A stretch of 64,000 nt of DNA from Euphorbia lathyris (lineage: Eukaryota > Streptophyta > Magnoliopsida > Malpighiales > Euphorbiaceae), in NCBI RefSeq assembly GCF_963576675.1, contig NC_088911.1, positions 131,009,929 through 131,073,928 of the forward strand, in the 5' to 3' direction. Made by a program: the position numbers and the translations under genes. A model generated the notes under the pieces. That model saw nothing but the letters and a program-made list of their open reading frames with translations, did no database searches and was not told the origin of the DNA. Shown here piece by piece: positions 22,831-31,727 of this stretch (position 1 is the first letter of the stretch; the number at the start of each line of letters is the position of its first letter).

Positions 22831-23095
22831 CAGGTACACTTTATCAGAATCATGTAAAAGAAGTCTTTCATATCGCGAATCTGGTTCATCCTTAATTTCT
22901 GATGCTAATCACTTGGAAGATGATTGTTAACCGGATAATGAGCAGAGTAAAGATAGCAAGACATGTGATGAAAAATATGAAATCTACATGAGATGACAAG
23001 CGGAATCCTGCTACTAGATGAGATTTCACAGTTGTTCTGAATCTTTGTCCAAAACTTCAGATATGTTCAAGCCAACCTAAAGTCTTTTTCACAGG
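22831..23095 (+). pseudogene. DRD1-like fragment out of order (motif III region), copy 1
   Basis: After 'cactttcag' the sequence reads GTLYQNHVKEVFHIANLVHP, with a downstream DLHEMTSGIL-like stretch and 'gatttcacagttgttctg' (DFTVVLNL in one frame). In SNF2 proteins of the DRD1 type this lies upstream of the helicase C-terminal motifs, yet here it follows them (22505-22725). The same order occurs in copy 2 (32934-33502). Stops and frameshifts make it dead. Confidence 0.75.
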
Positions 23096-23109
23096 TATTG
23101 TTGAAAAAT

Positions 23110-23385
23110 GGAGAGGTATGCTACAAACCCTTTGGTTGAGAGTGAAGTGGTCGAGGATATGGTCTAGTTTGCGCTGTGCCCATACGGGAAAATGGGATGA
23201 AGCTGTCCTTACTGACTTGTTTAATGAGCGTGACTTCTCCCTGATTAGAGCTATTCCTCTACCCCACCAAAATGTTTGGAATTCGTGGTTCTAGGCCTTC
23301 GATAAGTCGGGTGAGTATAGCGTGAGAGTGGATACCAACAATGGAGGAATTTAATTACTCTAGTAGATGTTCCCCAAAATGCAAC
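23110..23385 (+). pseudogene. LINE remnant, left part (split by the copia element)
   Basis: It matches 33778-34062: 'gctacaaaccctttggttg' and CAHTGKWDEAVLTDLFNERD, followed by 'gagtatagcgtgagagtg'. This is the segment between RT and zf-RVT of a plant L1-type LINE (W..D...F......I..IPL, then G.Y.VKS.YR). It continues at 28120 after the copia insertion. Confidence 0.7.
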
Positions 23386-23390
23386 ATGGT
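23386..23390. repeat. Copia target duplication ATGGT, left
   Basis: ATGGT at 23386-23390 is repeated at 28115-28119. The uninterrupted paralogue at about 34060 reads GCAACATGGTGTTCC with one copy. Confidence 0.97.
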
Positions 23391-23726
23391 TGTTAATTTC
23401 AGAAGAGAACAAGTTGCAATTTCAGACACTCTGTTTTTGATAGTGATTACAGAGAACAAATAGATAGATAGATTATAGTGAAATAGATAAAACTCTCTCG
23501 TTCTAGAGAGGTACTTCATTTCTATTTATACTAAACTAAAATATCTTGTACAGTACATGACTTCTACAAACTTCTACTTTCTTGACTCTTCTACAAACTT
23601 CTAACAACTAACCATAATTAACTTTCAAAGAGTGAAATATCATAAACTAAAGTTTACAAACATTAAGAACAAAACATACATTTTAATTAAATACAAAAAT
23701 AGAACAAAGTTCTCAATTTTGTAACA
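23391..23726 (-). repeat. 3' LTR of the copia element
   Basis: 336 bp, identical by eye to 27779-28114. The pol reading frame crosses the polypurine tract and stops 14 bases inside this LTR. Confidence 0.95.
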
Positions 23727-26700
23727 CTCCTCCTTGAGAATTTTGTTCTAATACTCTAAGAAGACTTCTCAGCTTTTCAAACCTTCCTTTAGGGAGCCCC
23801 TTGGTCATGATGTCTGCTAGTTGTTCTTCAGATGAACAATGCAGCAAACTGATATCCTTATCAGCCTCTAACTGTCTCAAAACGTGATATTTGACCCGTA
23901 TATGTTTTGAATTCCTATGAAAAACGGGATTTTTAGCAAGGCATATAGCAGAGTTATTATCAACATATATAGTTGTAGCATTTATTGGAGTCATTCCCAA
24001 ATCCGTCAACAACTTTCTCAACCATACAGCATGGTTAGCAGCACCAGCAGCAGAGATATATTCGGCTTCGGCTGATGATTGTGCTACAACATCCTGTTTT
24101 TTGGAACACCAGAAAAACACACAATTCCCAAATGAAAAAACATAGCCTGATGTACTCTTGCAATCATCATCATTTCCAGCCCAATCACTGTCAGAAAATC
24201 CAATTAAATTTCCTGGCTTTCCTGCTTCAAACCATAATCCATAATTGATTGTTCCCTTCACATACCTCAAGATCCTTTTAGCATGAACAAGATGTATTTG
24301 ACCTGGATCATGCATAAATCTAGAGAGAAAACTTACAGGGAACATGATATCTGGCCTAGTGTGAGTGAGGAATAACAAACTTCCAATTAAGCTTCTATAG
24401 AGTGAAGGATCTGCCTTTTCCCCTTTATAGTCTTTTGAGAGTTTTTCATTACGCCCTATGGGAGTAGACATAGGTTTAGATTGATTCATTTTGAACTTCT
24501 TAAGTAATCCAGCTGCATATTTTTGTTGTGACATGAATGTTCCTTGAGAAGTTTGCTTTACCTCCATGCCCAGAAAATATCTCATTTCACCCAAATCTGA
24601 CATTTCGAATTGTGATTCCATCTCCTCCTTAAATTGCTTGACCAGATCTTCATCATTTCCTGTGACTAACAAGTCATCGACATAAAGAGAAACAATAACC
24701 ATCTTTCCATTTGTATCATGTTTCACATATAAAGTAGCTTCCGATTCACTTCTTTTGAAACCACATTGAATGAAGTGAGAATCTATCTTGCCATACCAAG
24801 CTCTAGGAGCTTGCTTTAAACCATAGAGAGCCTTATGTAACTTCAACACCACATTTTCATTGTTCTGTACCTCATATCCAGGAGGAATATCAACATAAAT
24901 CTCCTCCTCAAGCACTCCATTTAGGAAGGCTGATTTTACATCAAGATGGTACAATCTCCAATTGTGCTGAGCTGCCAAGGCAACCAAAAATCTGATTGTA
25001 TCTTGCCTTGCTACGGGTGAAAAAGTTTCTCCATAATCCACGCCGGCTTCCTGTGCATACCCTTTAACCACTAATCTTGCTTTCCTTTTATTCAAAGTTC
25101 CATCAGGATTTACTTTGACTTTATACACCCATTTGAGCCCAATAATCTTCTTATTAACTGGTCTCTTTACCAAACTCCAAGTTTGATTCTTTTCTATCAT
25201 TGACAACTCTTCGTGCATTGCTTGAATCCAATTTGGATCTTGAGCTGCTGTTTCATATGATGCCGGCTCTTCTATTACTGCATTACATTCTTCATATATA
25301 TCAGCTAAGCTCCTTGTCTTTGGATTCACAGGTTCATTATCATTTTCCCTTTCTAACGTAGCATTGTCTTTATAGGAGTCACCTTGCACCTGCAGCTTTT
25401 CTGAAGCTTGAGTTTGTAAATCAGTTTGCTTCTTAATTTCATTTGATTCCCAATCCCAATAGGCTTGCTCATCGACTGTAACATCCCTGCAGACCTCCAC
25501 CCTTTTCTTCTCGGGATCGAATATCCTGTATCCTTTTGAAAGTGATGCATAGCCTAAAAATATTCCAACTTTAGCTTTCACATCCAATTTGGTTCGTTTT
25601 ACTGCAGGAATGTGAAAATAGCAACAAGACCCAAAAATCTTCATGTGCTTCACGGATGGTTTGATGTTACTCCAAGCTTCAATAGGCGTCATTCCTGTAA
25701 CAGCAGCAGTTGGCAATCTATTAAGTATATAGACTGCAGTAAATGCCGCTTCTGCCCAGAACTGATTCGGCATCGATTTCCCAGCTAACATGCATCTTGT
25801 CATCTCCACCACGCTTCTATTCTTTCTCTCAGCTACTCCATTCTGTTCAGGGGAGTAAGCCACTGTCAATTGATGACAGATTCCTTCATTATCGCATAAA
25901 TCTCTGAACTCAATGGAGTTGTACTCCTTCCCGTTATCAGTCCTAAAATATTTAATCTTGCAACCACTTTGATTCTCCACAAGCTTCTTGAACTTCTTGA
26001 AGACATCAAAGACTTGAGATTTATTTCTAATGAAATAAATCCATGTCATTCTAGTAAAATCATCCACAAACAACACAAAATATCGATTCTTATTCAAAGA
26101 TTCCGTTTTCATAGGGCCACAAACATCACTATGCACAAGTTCCAACCTCTTTGTGGCTCTCCAAGTAGCCATTGAGGGGAAAGGTTGTCTATGCATTTTA
26201 CCAAATTGGCAAGTACCACATACATCAACAGACATGATGATTTCAGGAATAAATCTAACCAGCCCCTCCTTACTTAGTTTAACTAATGAATTGAAACTAC
26301 AATGGCCAAAACGATGGTGCCATAATACAGACTCATCATGACTGATTAAATTCAAATTTTCTTCAGCATAAGACATGTTTAAAGTAAAACATTTGTCTAC
26401 CATAGGCACTTTCACCAACAAAACATCTTTATCATCATATATGCAACACTGATTATTTTTAAAAATGAGAGAGTAACCATGTTGCAGCATTTGTGAGACG
26501 CTTAGTAAGTTATGATTAAGAGATGGCACAAACAAAACTTGATTTATAAATTTCGTACCTTGTTTTGTTTGCACTGCAATTACCCCTCTACCAGCTGATT
26601 CAACCAGTTGCCCATTTCCGAGTCTCACCTTGATCTTCACATCTTTGTTTAGCTTGTAGAAAGCAGCTTCCTCCTTGGCCATATGACTTGTACACCCACT

Positions 26701-26874
26701 GTCAATCAGCCAATATTGACTATCAAGTGGGCTGAATTTGTGAGAAGCAAGAAATAAACTCGCTTTTGGTTCGTCATCTTCATCGTCATCTTGAGTGGAG
26801 ACGTTTGCTAGCTGTGTCATTCTGCCTTGAGTTTGAGCCCTTTTTTGCCGGCAACTTTTTTCAATGTGACCCAT
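23713..26874 (-). CDS. Copia pol: protease, integrase, RT, RNase H
   Basis: About 1053 codons are open from MGHIEKSC, the end of the zinc knuckle, in the same frame as gag after one TGA. Protease has WLIDSGCTSHM. The GAG-pre-integrase region has LWHHRFGHCSFNSL. Integrase has HSDVCGPM, FVDDFTR, FRTDNGKEYNS and PEQNGVAERKNR, giving D,D,E with normal spacing. RT has WVYKVKVNPDG, KARLVVKGY, YHLDVKSAFLNG and the active site SLYVDDLLVTG. RNase H has GFSDSDWAGNDDDCKSTSG, SSAEAEYISAA, YVDNNSAICLAKNPVFHRN and EEQLADIMTK. No frameshift is seen. As the upstream gag has a stop, pol would need readthrough or would be untranslated in this copy. The usual plant copia product is a single Gag-Pol polyprotein. 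Confidence 0.93.
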   Translation of the reverse strand: MGHIEKSCRQKRAQTQGRMTQLANVSTQDDDEDDEPKASLFLASHKFSPLDSQYWLIDSGCTSHMAKEEAAFYKLNKDVKIKVRLGNGQLVESAGRGVIAVQTKQGTKFINQVLFVPSLNHNLLSVSQMLQHGYSLIFKNNQCCIYDDKDVLLVKVPMVDKCFTLNMSYAEENLNLISHDESVLWHHRFGHCSFNSLVKLSKEGLVRFIPEIIMSVDVCGTCQFGKMHRQPFPSMATWRATKRLELVHSDVCGPMKTESLNKNRYFVLFVDDFTRMTWIYFIRNKSQVFDVFKKFKKLVENQSGCKIKYFRTDNGKEYNSIEFRDLCDNEGICHQLTVAYSPEQNGVAERKNRSVVEMTRCMLAGKSMPNQFWAEAAFTAVYILNRLPTAAVTGMTPIEAWSNIKPSVKHMKIFGSCCYFHIPAVKRTKLDVKAKVGIFLGYASLSKGYRIFDPEKKRVEVCRDVTVDEQAYWDWESNEIKKQTDLQTQASEKLQVQGDSYKDNATLERENDNEPVNPKTRSLADIYEECNAVIEEPASYETAAQDPNWIQAMHEELSMIEKNQTWSLVKRPVNKKIIGLKWVYKVKVNPDGTLNKRKARLVVKGYAQEAGVDYGETFSPVARQDTIRFLVALAAQHNWRLYHLDVKSAFLNGVLEEEIYVDIPPGYEVQNNENVVLKLHKALYGLKQAPRAWYGKIDSHFIQCGFKRSESEATLYVKHDTNGKMVIVSLYVDDLLVTGNDEDLVKQFKEEMESQFEMSDLGEMRYFLGMEVKQTSQGTFMSQQKYAAGLLKKFKMNQSKPMSTPIGRNEKLSKDYKGEKADPSLYRSLIGSLLFLTHTRPDIMFPVSFLSRFMHDPGQIHLVHAKRILRYVKGTINYGLWFEAGKPGNLIGFSDSDWAGNDDDCKSTSGYVFSFGNCVFFWCSKKQDVVAQSSAEAEYISAAGAANHAVWLRKLLTDLGMTPINATTIYVDNNSAICLAKNPVFHRNSKHIRVKYHVLRQLEADKDISLLHCSSEEQLADIMTKGLPKGRFEKLRSLLRVLEQNSQGGVLQN
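23727..23735 (-). other. Polypurine tract
   Basis: The minus strand reads AAGGAGGAG directly before the 3' LTR start (TGTTACAAAA), the expected plus-strand primer. Confidence 0.85.
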
Positions 26875-26880
26875 CTTTTT

Positions 26881-27777
26881 TCAGAATCTACATTGAACAG
26901 GAGGTTTTCCTTTGAACCAACAATCCTCCTCCTTATGATTTGTTCTAGTGCAGTGTTTGCAAGGTGGGAAATTTCCTTTTCTACCTTGATCTTTTGATCC
27001 TTGTCCTCTCTTGCCCTTATCTGAACCTTCTCCTACAGATTTCTTCAATTCCCTTCTGAACTGTTTTCCTTTAGAGTTAGCTTGAAAAGCCCCCTCCATG
27101 TTGCCACCATCTCTGAGATTGATTCTCTCCTCAAAAGCTTGAAGCTTACTTATAATTTCAGTAATTGATAGAGATTTCACATCACAAAACTCTTCAATTG
27201 CTGAAATTTTCGATTCAAATTTTGATGGGAGGCTTACCATTAGCTTCTCCTTCACCCTTGAATCTGAAAACCCATTATCTAAGAGCTTGATTTTGTTCAC
27301 TAAATTCATCAACCTGGAAGAATATTCAGATATCAACTCATCTTCTCTCATGCTTAGTGAGTTGAATTCCCTTATAAGAGTGAATAAACGGACAGACTTA
27401 ACTCTATCATCTCCTTCATATTCTTCCCTCAACCTATCCCATGCTTGCTTTGGAGATTTTATATTCATTACCTTATTGAAGACCATATCTGAAAGAGCAG
27501 AGTGGATTGCAGTAAGAGCCTTGGGTTTTTTTTGCTTGAGCTCTTCATGTGCCTTAATCTGAGACAAGGTTGGATTCTGTTGAAGAGGTGGTGGATCCGT
27601 GTCTTCCCGTACCACATCCCATAAACCCAGAGATTCTAGGTATGCTTCCATTTTGAAAGCCCAGATGTGATAATTTTCTCCATTAAATTGAGGAACTGGT
27701 TGATTGTTGGATGCCATTTCCCCTTTGAGAAAAAAGATCCTTTGGCAGGTCCCTTGAGAAGAAGGCTCTGATACCAC
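26881..27777 (-). CDS. Copia gag, ended by TGA within the zinc knuckle
   Basis: 298 codons from MVSEPSSQG; the typical start is the internal MASNNQPVPQFNGENYHIW (27717), so the first 20 codons may be leader. The body contains the copia gag pattern (FNGENYHIWAFKMEAYL, LWDVV, AWDRLREEYEG, FNSLSMREDE). A basic Lys/Gly-rich tract precedes CKHCTRTNHKEEDCWFKG. The frame ends CRF-TGA-KKMGHIEKSC: the stop (26881-26883) sits where a zinc-binding Cys would be expected, and the frame continues into pol. Either a new nonsense mutation or a readthrough site is possible; loss of a conserved Cys favours mutation. Confidence 0.9.
   Translation of the reverse strand: MVSEPSSQGTCQRIFFLKGEMASNNQPVPQFNGENYHIWAFKMEAYLESLGLWDVVREDTDPPPLQQNPTLSQIKAHEELKQKKPKALTAIHSALSDMVFNKVMNIKSPKQAWDRLREEYEGDDRVKSVRLFTLIREFNSLSMREDELISEYSSRLMNLVNKIKLLDNGFSDSRVKEKLMVSLPSKFESKISAIEEFCDVKSLSITEIISKLQAFEERINLRDGGNMEGAFQANSKGKQFRRELKKSVGEGSDKGKRGQGSKDQGRKGNFPPCKHCTRTNHKEEDCWFKGKPPVQCRF
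27765..27776 (-). other. Primer binding site, initiator tRNA-Met type
   Basis: The minus strand reads TGGTATCAGAGC two bases after the 5' LTR end. This is complementary to the 3' end of plant initiator methionine tRNA, the common copia primer. Confidence 0.93.
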
Positions 27778-27778
27778 T

Positions 27779-28114
27779 TGTTAATTTCAGAAGAGAACAA
27801 GTTGCAATTTCAGACACTCTGTTTTTGATAGTGATTACAGAGAACAAATAGATAGATAGATTATAGTGAAATAGATAAAACTCTCTCGTTCTAGAGAGGT
27901 ACTTCATTTCTATTTATACTAAACTAAAATATCTTGTACAGTACATGACTTCTACAAACTTCTACTTTCTTGACTCTTCTACAAACTTCTAACAACTAAC
28001 CATAATTAACTTTCAAAGAGTGAAATATCATAAACTAAAGTTTACAAACATTAAGAACAAAACATACATTTTAATTAAATACAAAAATAGAACAAAGTTC
28101 TCAATTTTGTAACA
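27779..28114 (-). repeat. 5' LTR of the copia element
   Basis: 336 bp, identical by eye to the other LTR. It carries a TATA-like box and begins and ends with the short inverted repeat TGTTA/TAACA. Confidence 0.95.
27911..27918 (-). promoter_or_regulatory. Putative TATA box in the 5' LTR
   Basis: The minus strand reads TATAAATA within GTTTAGTATAAATAGAAATG. It is about 130 bases upstream of the PBS, a fitting place for the LTR promoter. Confidence 0.6.
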
Positions 28115-28119
28115 ATGGT

Positions 28120-29093
28120 GTTCCATTTGGAATCTCTCCATCCTTTCAAAAGTGCACAACATAGTGTGGCAGGCGTATGCTAACTGTCTGCCTACTCTTC
28201 AAGCTCTCCATCTTCGACATGTTCCTATTCGTCCGGTGTGTTCTTAGTGTAGAATGGTGGACGGGGATGCCTTACATGCTTCAGGAGGGTGCGGCAAAGC
28301 AAAGGAAGTGTGGAGCTTTGCTAAGGTAGGGGACATAAGTGTTACTGTTTCCTCAGTTCTGGGATTTTGATTTCCTAAACAAAAACTGTAAAATAAAGGA
28401 TGAGGCTATTGTACTGTGTTGGTCAATTTGGACTGACCTGAATAACTAGATGTGGAATAAAGCGCACACTTCGGCCACTATTCTCTTCAGCAATGCGACA
28501 ATGCTTCTATCTCGTTGGCAGCAGGCCCAACTACTCTATCGGACTTCTCAGCATTACTGCACCAGCTCCTCTTTCTCCTTGGTAGCCTCCGCCGAATGGT
28601 AAGCTCAAGATAAACTTTGATGTCGCCTTATTTGTTGATCGGTCTTTGGTGGGCTTCAACTTGCTTACTCTGGATGCCTCGAGCTCTTTTGTGGCTTGCT
28701 GTAATGGCCTTCTTGACTATACCCTGGATGCTCTACTTGACGAGTCTCTGTCTTGCAAAGAAGTATTAATTTGGAATAAAGATAACGGATGGACAGACGT
28801 ACTGATTGAGACTGATTACAGCTCTTTGTTGAGAGGCTGTCATATGCCTCCCTCAAGAATTCTACTTTGGGCTTTATTCTCAAAGATTTGCAATCTTTGT
28901 TGAAAGATTTAGTTCGTTGTAATATCAGTTTTAGTAAAAGGTCAGTGAACCATACTACGCATGTGTTAGCTCGAGCTATTGGTTATGTTTAATCATGGAA
29001 TTCGGTTTGATTTACCTCCTCCTTTTATGTGTAATGCTTTTGGGCGTTGCCTTATTATGGTATTATGGGAGATTTTATATTATACTATCATAG
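28120..29093 (+). pseudogene. LINE remnant, right part: zf-RVT and RNase H
   Basis: It continues 23110-23385 across the copia insertion. Pieces: FHLESLHPFKSAQ-like start, then HLRHVPIRPVCS and a Gly-rich GDALHAS region (zf-RVT). Then LKINFDVALFVDRSLVGFN, VLIETDYSSLLRG and SFSKRSVNHTTHVLARAIG (RNase H with its C-terminal N..AH.LAR). Many stops and frameshifts. A paralogue at 34063-34620 has lost the zf-RVT part. Confidence 0.7.
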
Positions 29094-29644
29094 TTTCAAG
29101 TGGCTCCGATAGTTATTGGAGGATTTGAAGATGAAACAAAGTGAAGCTACAACAATTTTCTATGATAACCAATCTGCAGTGGCAATTGCAAAAGATCCAG
29201 TTTTTCATGATATAACAAAGCACATAAAGATCAAATTTCACTTCGTGAAAGAAGCTGAGAGTGATGTGATAGTCTAATTGGTGCATTACAACTCAGAATT
29301 TCAGATTGCAGACATATTTACTAAAGCTTTGCCAACTGAGAGGTTTGAGTTCCTTAGGAAGAAGCTTGCAGTTTGCAGCCAAAGTGTCAAGGAGGAGTGT
29401 TAAGAGTTGACACTCTGACTGTGTTTAATAAGTTAAGTTGTTGTTTTTAATGTTTAGCATGTGACTTCTTGTCTTTATTGTTCTCATCTGATTTCTTATT
29501 TTAAGTAGTTAGTCAGTTTTATAGGGACCGTAGCTGTGACTTTTTTTGACATTTTTTTTTGTCTTTTTTAGTTATTGATGTGACAACAATCTTTTGTAAG
29601 CTTTATATATTTCTTATTCCTGGTAATGAATGTTAAGCTCTTCA
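29094..29644 (+). mobile_element. Copia 3' end: RNase H tail, PPT and 3' LTR
   Basis: 29110-29400 reads [39 protein letters not shown], a stop, then ADIFTKALPTERFEFLRKKL: the end of copia RNase H. A polypurine run ('caaggaggag') follows, then an LTR start TGTTAAGAGTTGACACTC at 29398. The LTR end is placed at 29644 only because it is a plausible ...CA; no second LTR is present to test it. It is a different family from the 23391-28114 element and is truncated at its 5' side, where the LINE remnant stops. Confidence 0.75.
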
Positions 29645-30326
29645 GTTTATAATGTAATTAGAAATAATAATTTTTTACATAAATTAAAATAAGCCATATG
29701 ATTTCAATAGGAATAGAATTCTTTCCAAACTTGAATTCTCTATGAATATTTATTCGGCAATCGTATGCCTTTAAATGGCGATTCAGAGCCATTCAAATTC
29801 ACTCTGAGATTCAGGATGACAAAAGTGGATTACATCCCGAGGGTATCATCTCTGATATACTGCCTCCAAAATTTGCACTGCGGTTCAACATAGCCAGCAA
29901 GACATGGGGCTCATACATATTTTGACACGTGTAATATGGACCCACATATATTATAAGAGGCCCACCATTTTAATTATTACGATGTGATCACAATACATGT
30001 GTCCAAATGTGAATTGATGGTCCTCCAAGTGACATAAAAACCCGACGTTTAATATAAGAACTCTCATTTAACATGAAGAACCATATGCTTCTAATAATTT
30101 ACCGTTCGCCACCGGTCCCACAAAACCAAACCTTCTATTTTTTTTTTTTAACTAACAAGATAAAATAAAAGCCCTTAGAAAGGAAGTTTCTAATCATGTT
30201 AGTGTAATTTAATCAAATTTAGAAGTTGACATTTTGGTTCTTCCATTCTTTCTTCTGTATTTCATTCTTTTTTTTTTAATTCCGGTCTGCTTCTTTCTCT
30301 TCTTGTGGAGCAAAACGGCACCGGAT
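29645..30326. other. Unassigned sequence upstream of a possible exon
   Basis: Less AT-biased than the surroundings, with 'ggacccacatatattataag' and 'aggcccaccattt' patches such as occur in plant promoters. No repeat partner is seen in the window. It could be the promoter region of the candidate exon at 30327, but no element can be assigned. Confidence 0.35.
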
Positions 30327-30428
30327 ATGGCAGCGGCTTCTCTCACTTCTTCATCTTTCCTTCAAATTCAACCTCTGACAAATCATCGCCAAAACCGCCG
30401 ACTATTCCATTTCAAACATAACGGTTAA
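30327..30428 (+). pseudogene. Candidate first exon with transit-peptide-like N-terminus
   Basis: The ATG opens MAAASLTSSSFLQIQPLTNH and is Ser/Thr-rich, lacks acidic residues and is followed by Arg, as in chloroplast transit peptides. The frame stops after 33 codons at 'ggttaa'; in another frame ISKITRNPLSLNSRAKLSS follows and suggests a decayed continuation up to a 'gcaggcag|gtactaag' donor-like site at about 30520. No downstream exons are recognised. A host gene fragment is likely; its identity is unknown. Confidence 0.35.
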
Positions 30429-30978
30429 ATTAGCAAAATCACAAGGAACCCGCTCTCTTTAAATTCAAGAGCAAAATTATCGAGTTGAGCAAGAACAAGT
30501 AGTTGCCCAAAAGCAGGCAGGTACTAAGTTCACCTCCATTTGGGTTACAATTACAAATATACTGTTTATTAATGGCGGAATTGAAAGATTTTCATCAAAG
30601 CAATCAAAGAAATTAACCAATATGAACAATGCACGTTTAAATTGGTATCGAACTTTGTGTTTCTATTAGCATAAACATAAGTTGTGGATTGGTGATCATG
30701 TCTATTTAGATATTCCCCGCTTTAATCAAAGTCTCATTTATTGGATTTCGTCGTCTACATTAATTAGAAATAGACTTACTAATATAACACATTTCGCTCT
30801 ATGTTTTCATACATTTTCACTCTATGTATTCATACAGTCCACCAACTTCTATCTATTTCATCCCGAACTAACAGATGTGAATTGTGTAAATTCGGCTTTG
30901 ATACCAATTGTAATAGTCTAACTCAATAGCTTGTTGATATTTCATTCCTACTCCAATCTTTGTTGATCCTTTCAGTAT

Positions 30979-31570
30979 TGTTGAGAAAATTAACTATTAA
31001 TTTAAAACAATTAAATAAAAGAAGGGAATTGTTGTGAAGTTCCAATTAATGAGGAACTATTTTTGTAATTTGTATTAATAAGGGATTGTTTATGTAATTT
31101 GTATTATAAGAAAAGAAAAAAAAAAAGTTGACCACCGAATTCGGTGGTCAAAGGAAGAAAATGAAGAATTAATTGTGCCGGCATTGCTGTCACAATTAAT
31201 TAAAAGAAAGCTCATCCTTGGCTATAAAAGCCAAGGATCCATTTAGTTTGTAGTGAGTGGAAAAAATAAAAAGAGAGATTGGAGAGTTGAGGAAGATGTA
31301 GTGAGAGGAGGTACAATTGTGCTTTGTGAGTTTTGAGAGTTTATTTTAGAGGGTAGTCTAATTATTTTAAAGAGAGATAAAAATAGTAAAGATAATTATT
31401 TTGGGCAGTTTTGGGAAACACCCGAGTGCTACTATTTTTGTTTTATCTCATTGTAACTCTAGAAAGTTTCTAGAGAACACCCTCTTGTAAACCTCATAAT
31501 TCAATAAAATTCTTATGTTTAAGATTTATCGCTTCCGCTAAATTGTCGCAACCTAGAAAAATTCCCAACA
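30979..31570 (+). mobile_element. Solo LTR, 592 bp
   Basis: It starts TGTTGAGAAAATTAAC and ends TTCCCAACA, giving a TGTTG...CAACA inverted terminus. The flanks AGTAT (30974-30978) and AGTAC (31571-31575) match at four of five bases and are the likely target duplication. Inside are a TATA box at 31223-31230 and an AATAAAATTCTTATG polyadenylation-like stretch near the end. No internal retroelement sequence is next to it. The copia superfamily is likely from its ends. Confidence 0.8.
31214..31238 (+). promoter_or_regulatory. TATA box in the loop of a perfect inverted repeat
   Basis: ATCCTTGGCT, a loop ATAAA, then AGCCAAGGAT: 10-bp perfect arms around the TATAAAAG box of the solo LTR. Confidence 0.7.
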
Positions 31571-31727
31571 AGTACCGGATCCTTTTGCTGACTAATTCTT
31601 GCTAATTTCTTTGCAATCTTGGAGTTTGTTTAGTTTTGTTTATATTATTTAATTTGTCTTACTTTCATCCAAAACAGTGCTTAATTTAATTACAACTCTT
31701 TTGATCTTTCATTGTTTTAGCTCAAGA

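Larger units (their letters stand above)
23391..28114 (-). mobile_element. Complete Ty1/copia LTR retrotransposon, 4724 bp
   Basis: Two 336-bp LTRs (23391-23726 and 27779-28114) start TGTTAATTTC and end TTTTGTAACA on the plus strand. On reading they are identical. The 5-bp duplication ATGGT flanks the element and the paralogous site at about 34060 is empty. On the minus strand the order is 5' LTR, PBS matching the 3' end of initiator tRNA-Met, gag, protease, integrase, RT, RNase H, PPT and 3' LTR, which is copia order. The only visible lesion is one in-frame TGA in gag. Identical LTRs mean a very recent insertion. Confidence 0.97.

Noticed and set aside
25969..27562. Plus-strand ORFs within the copia element
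   Set aside because: Antisense shadows of gag-pol with no family features.
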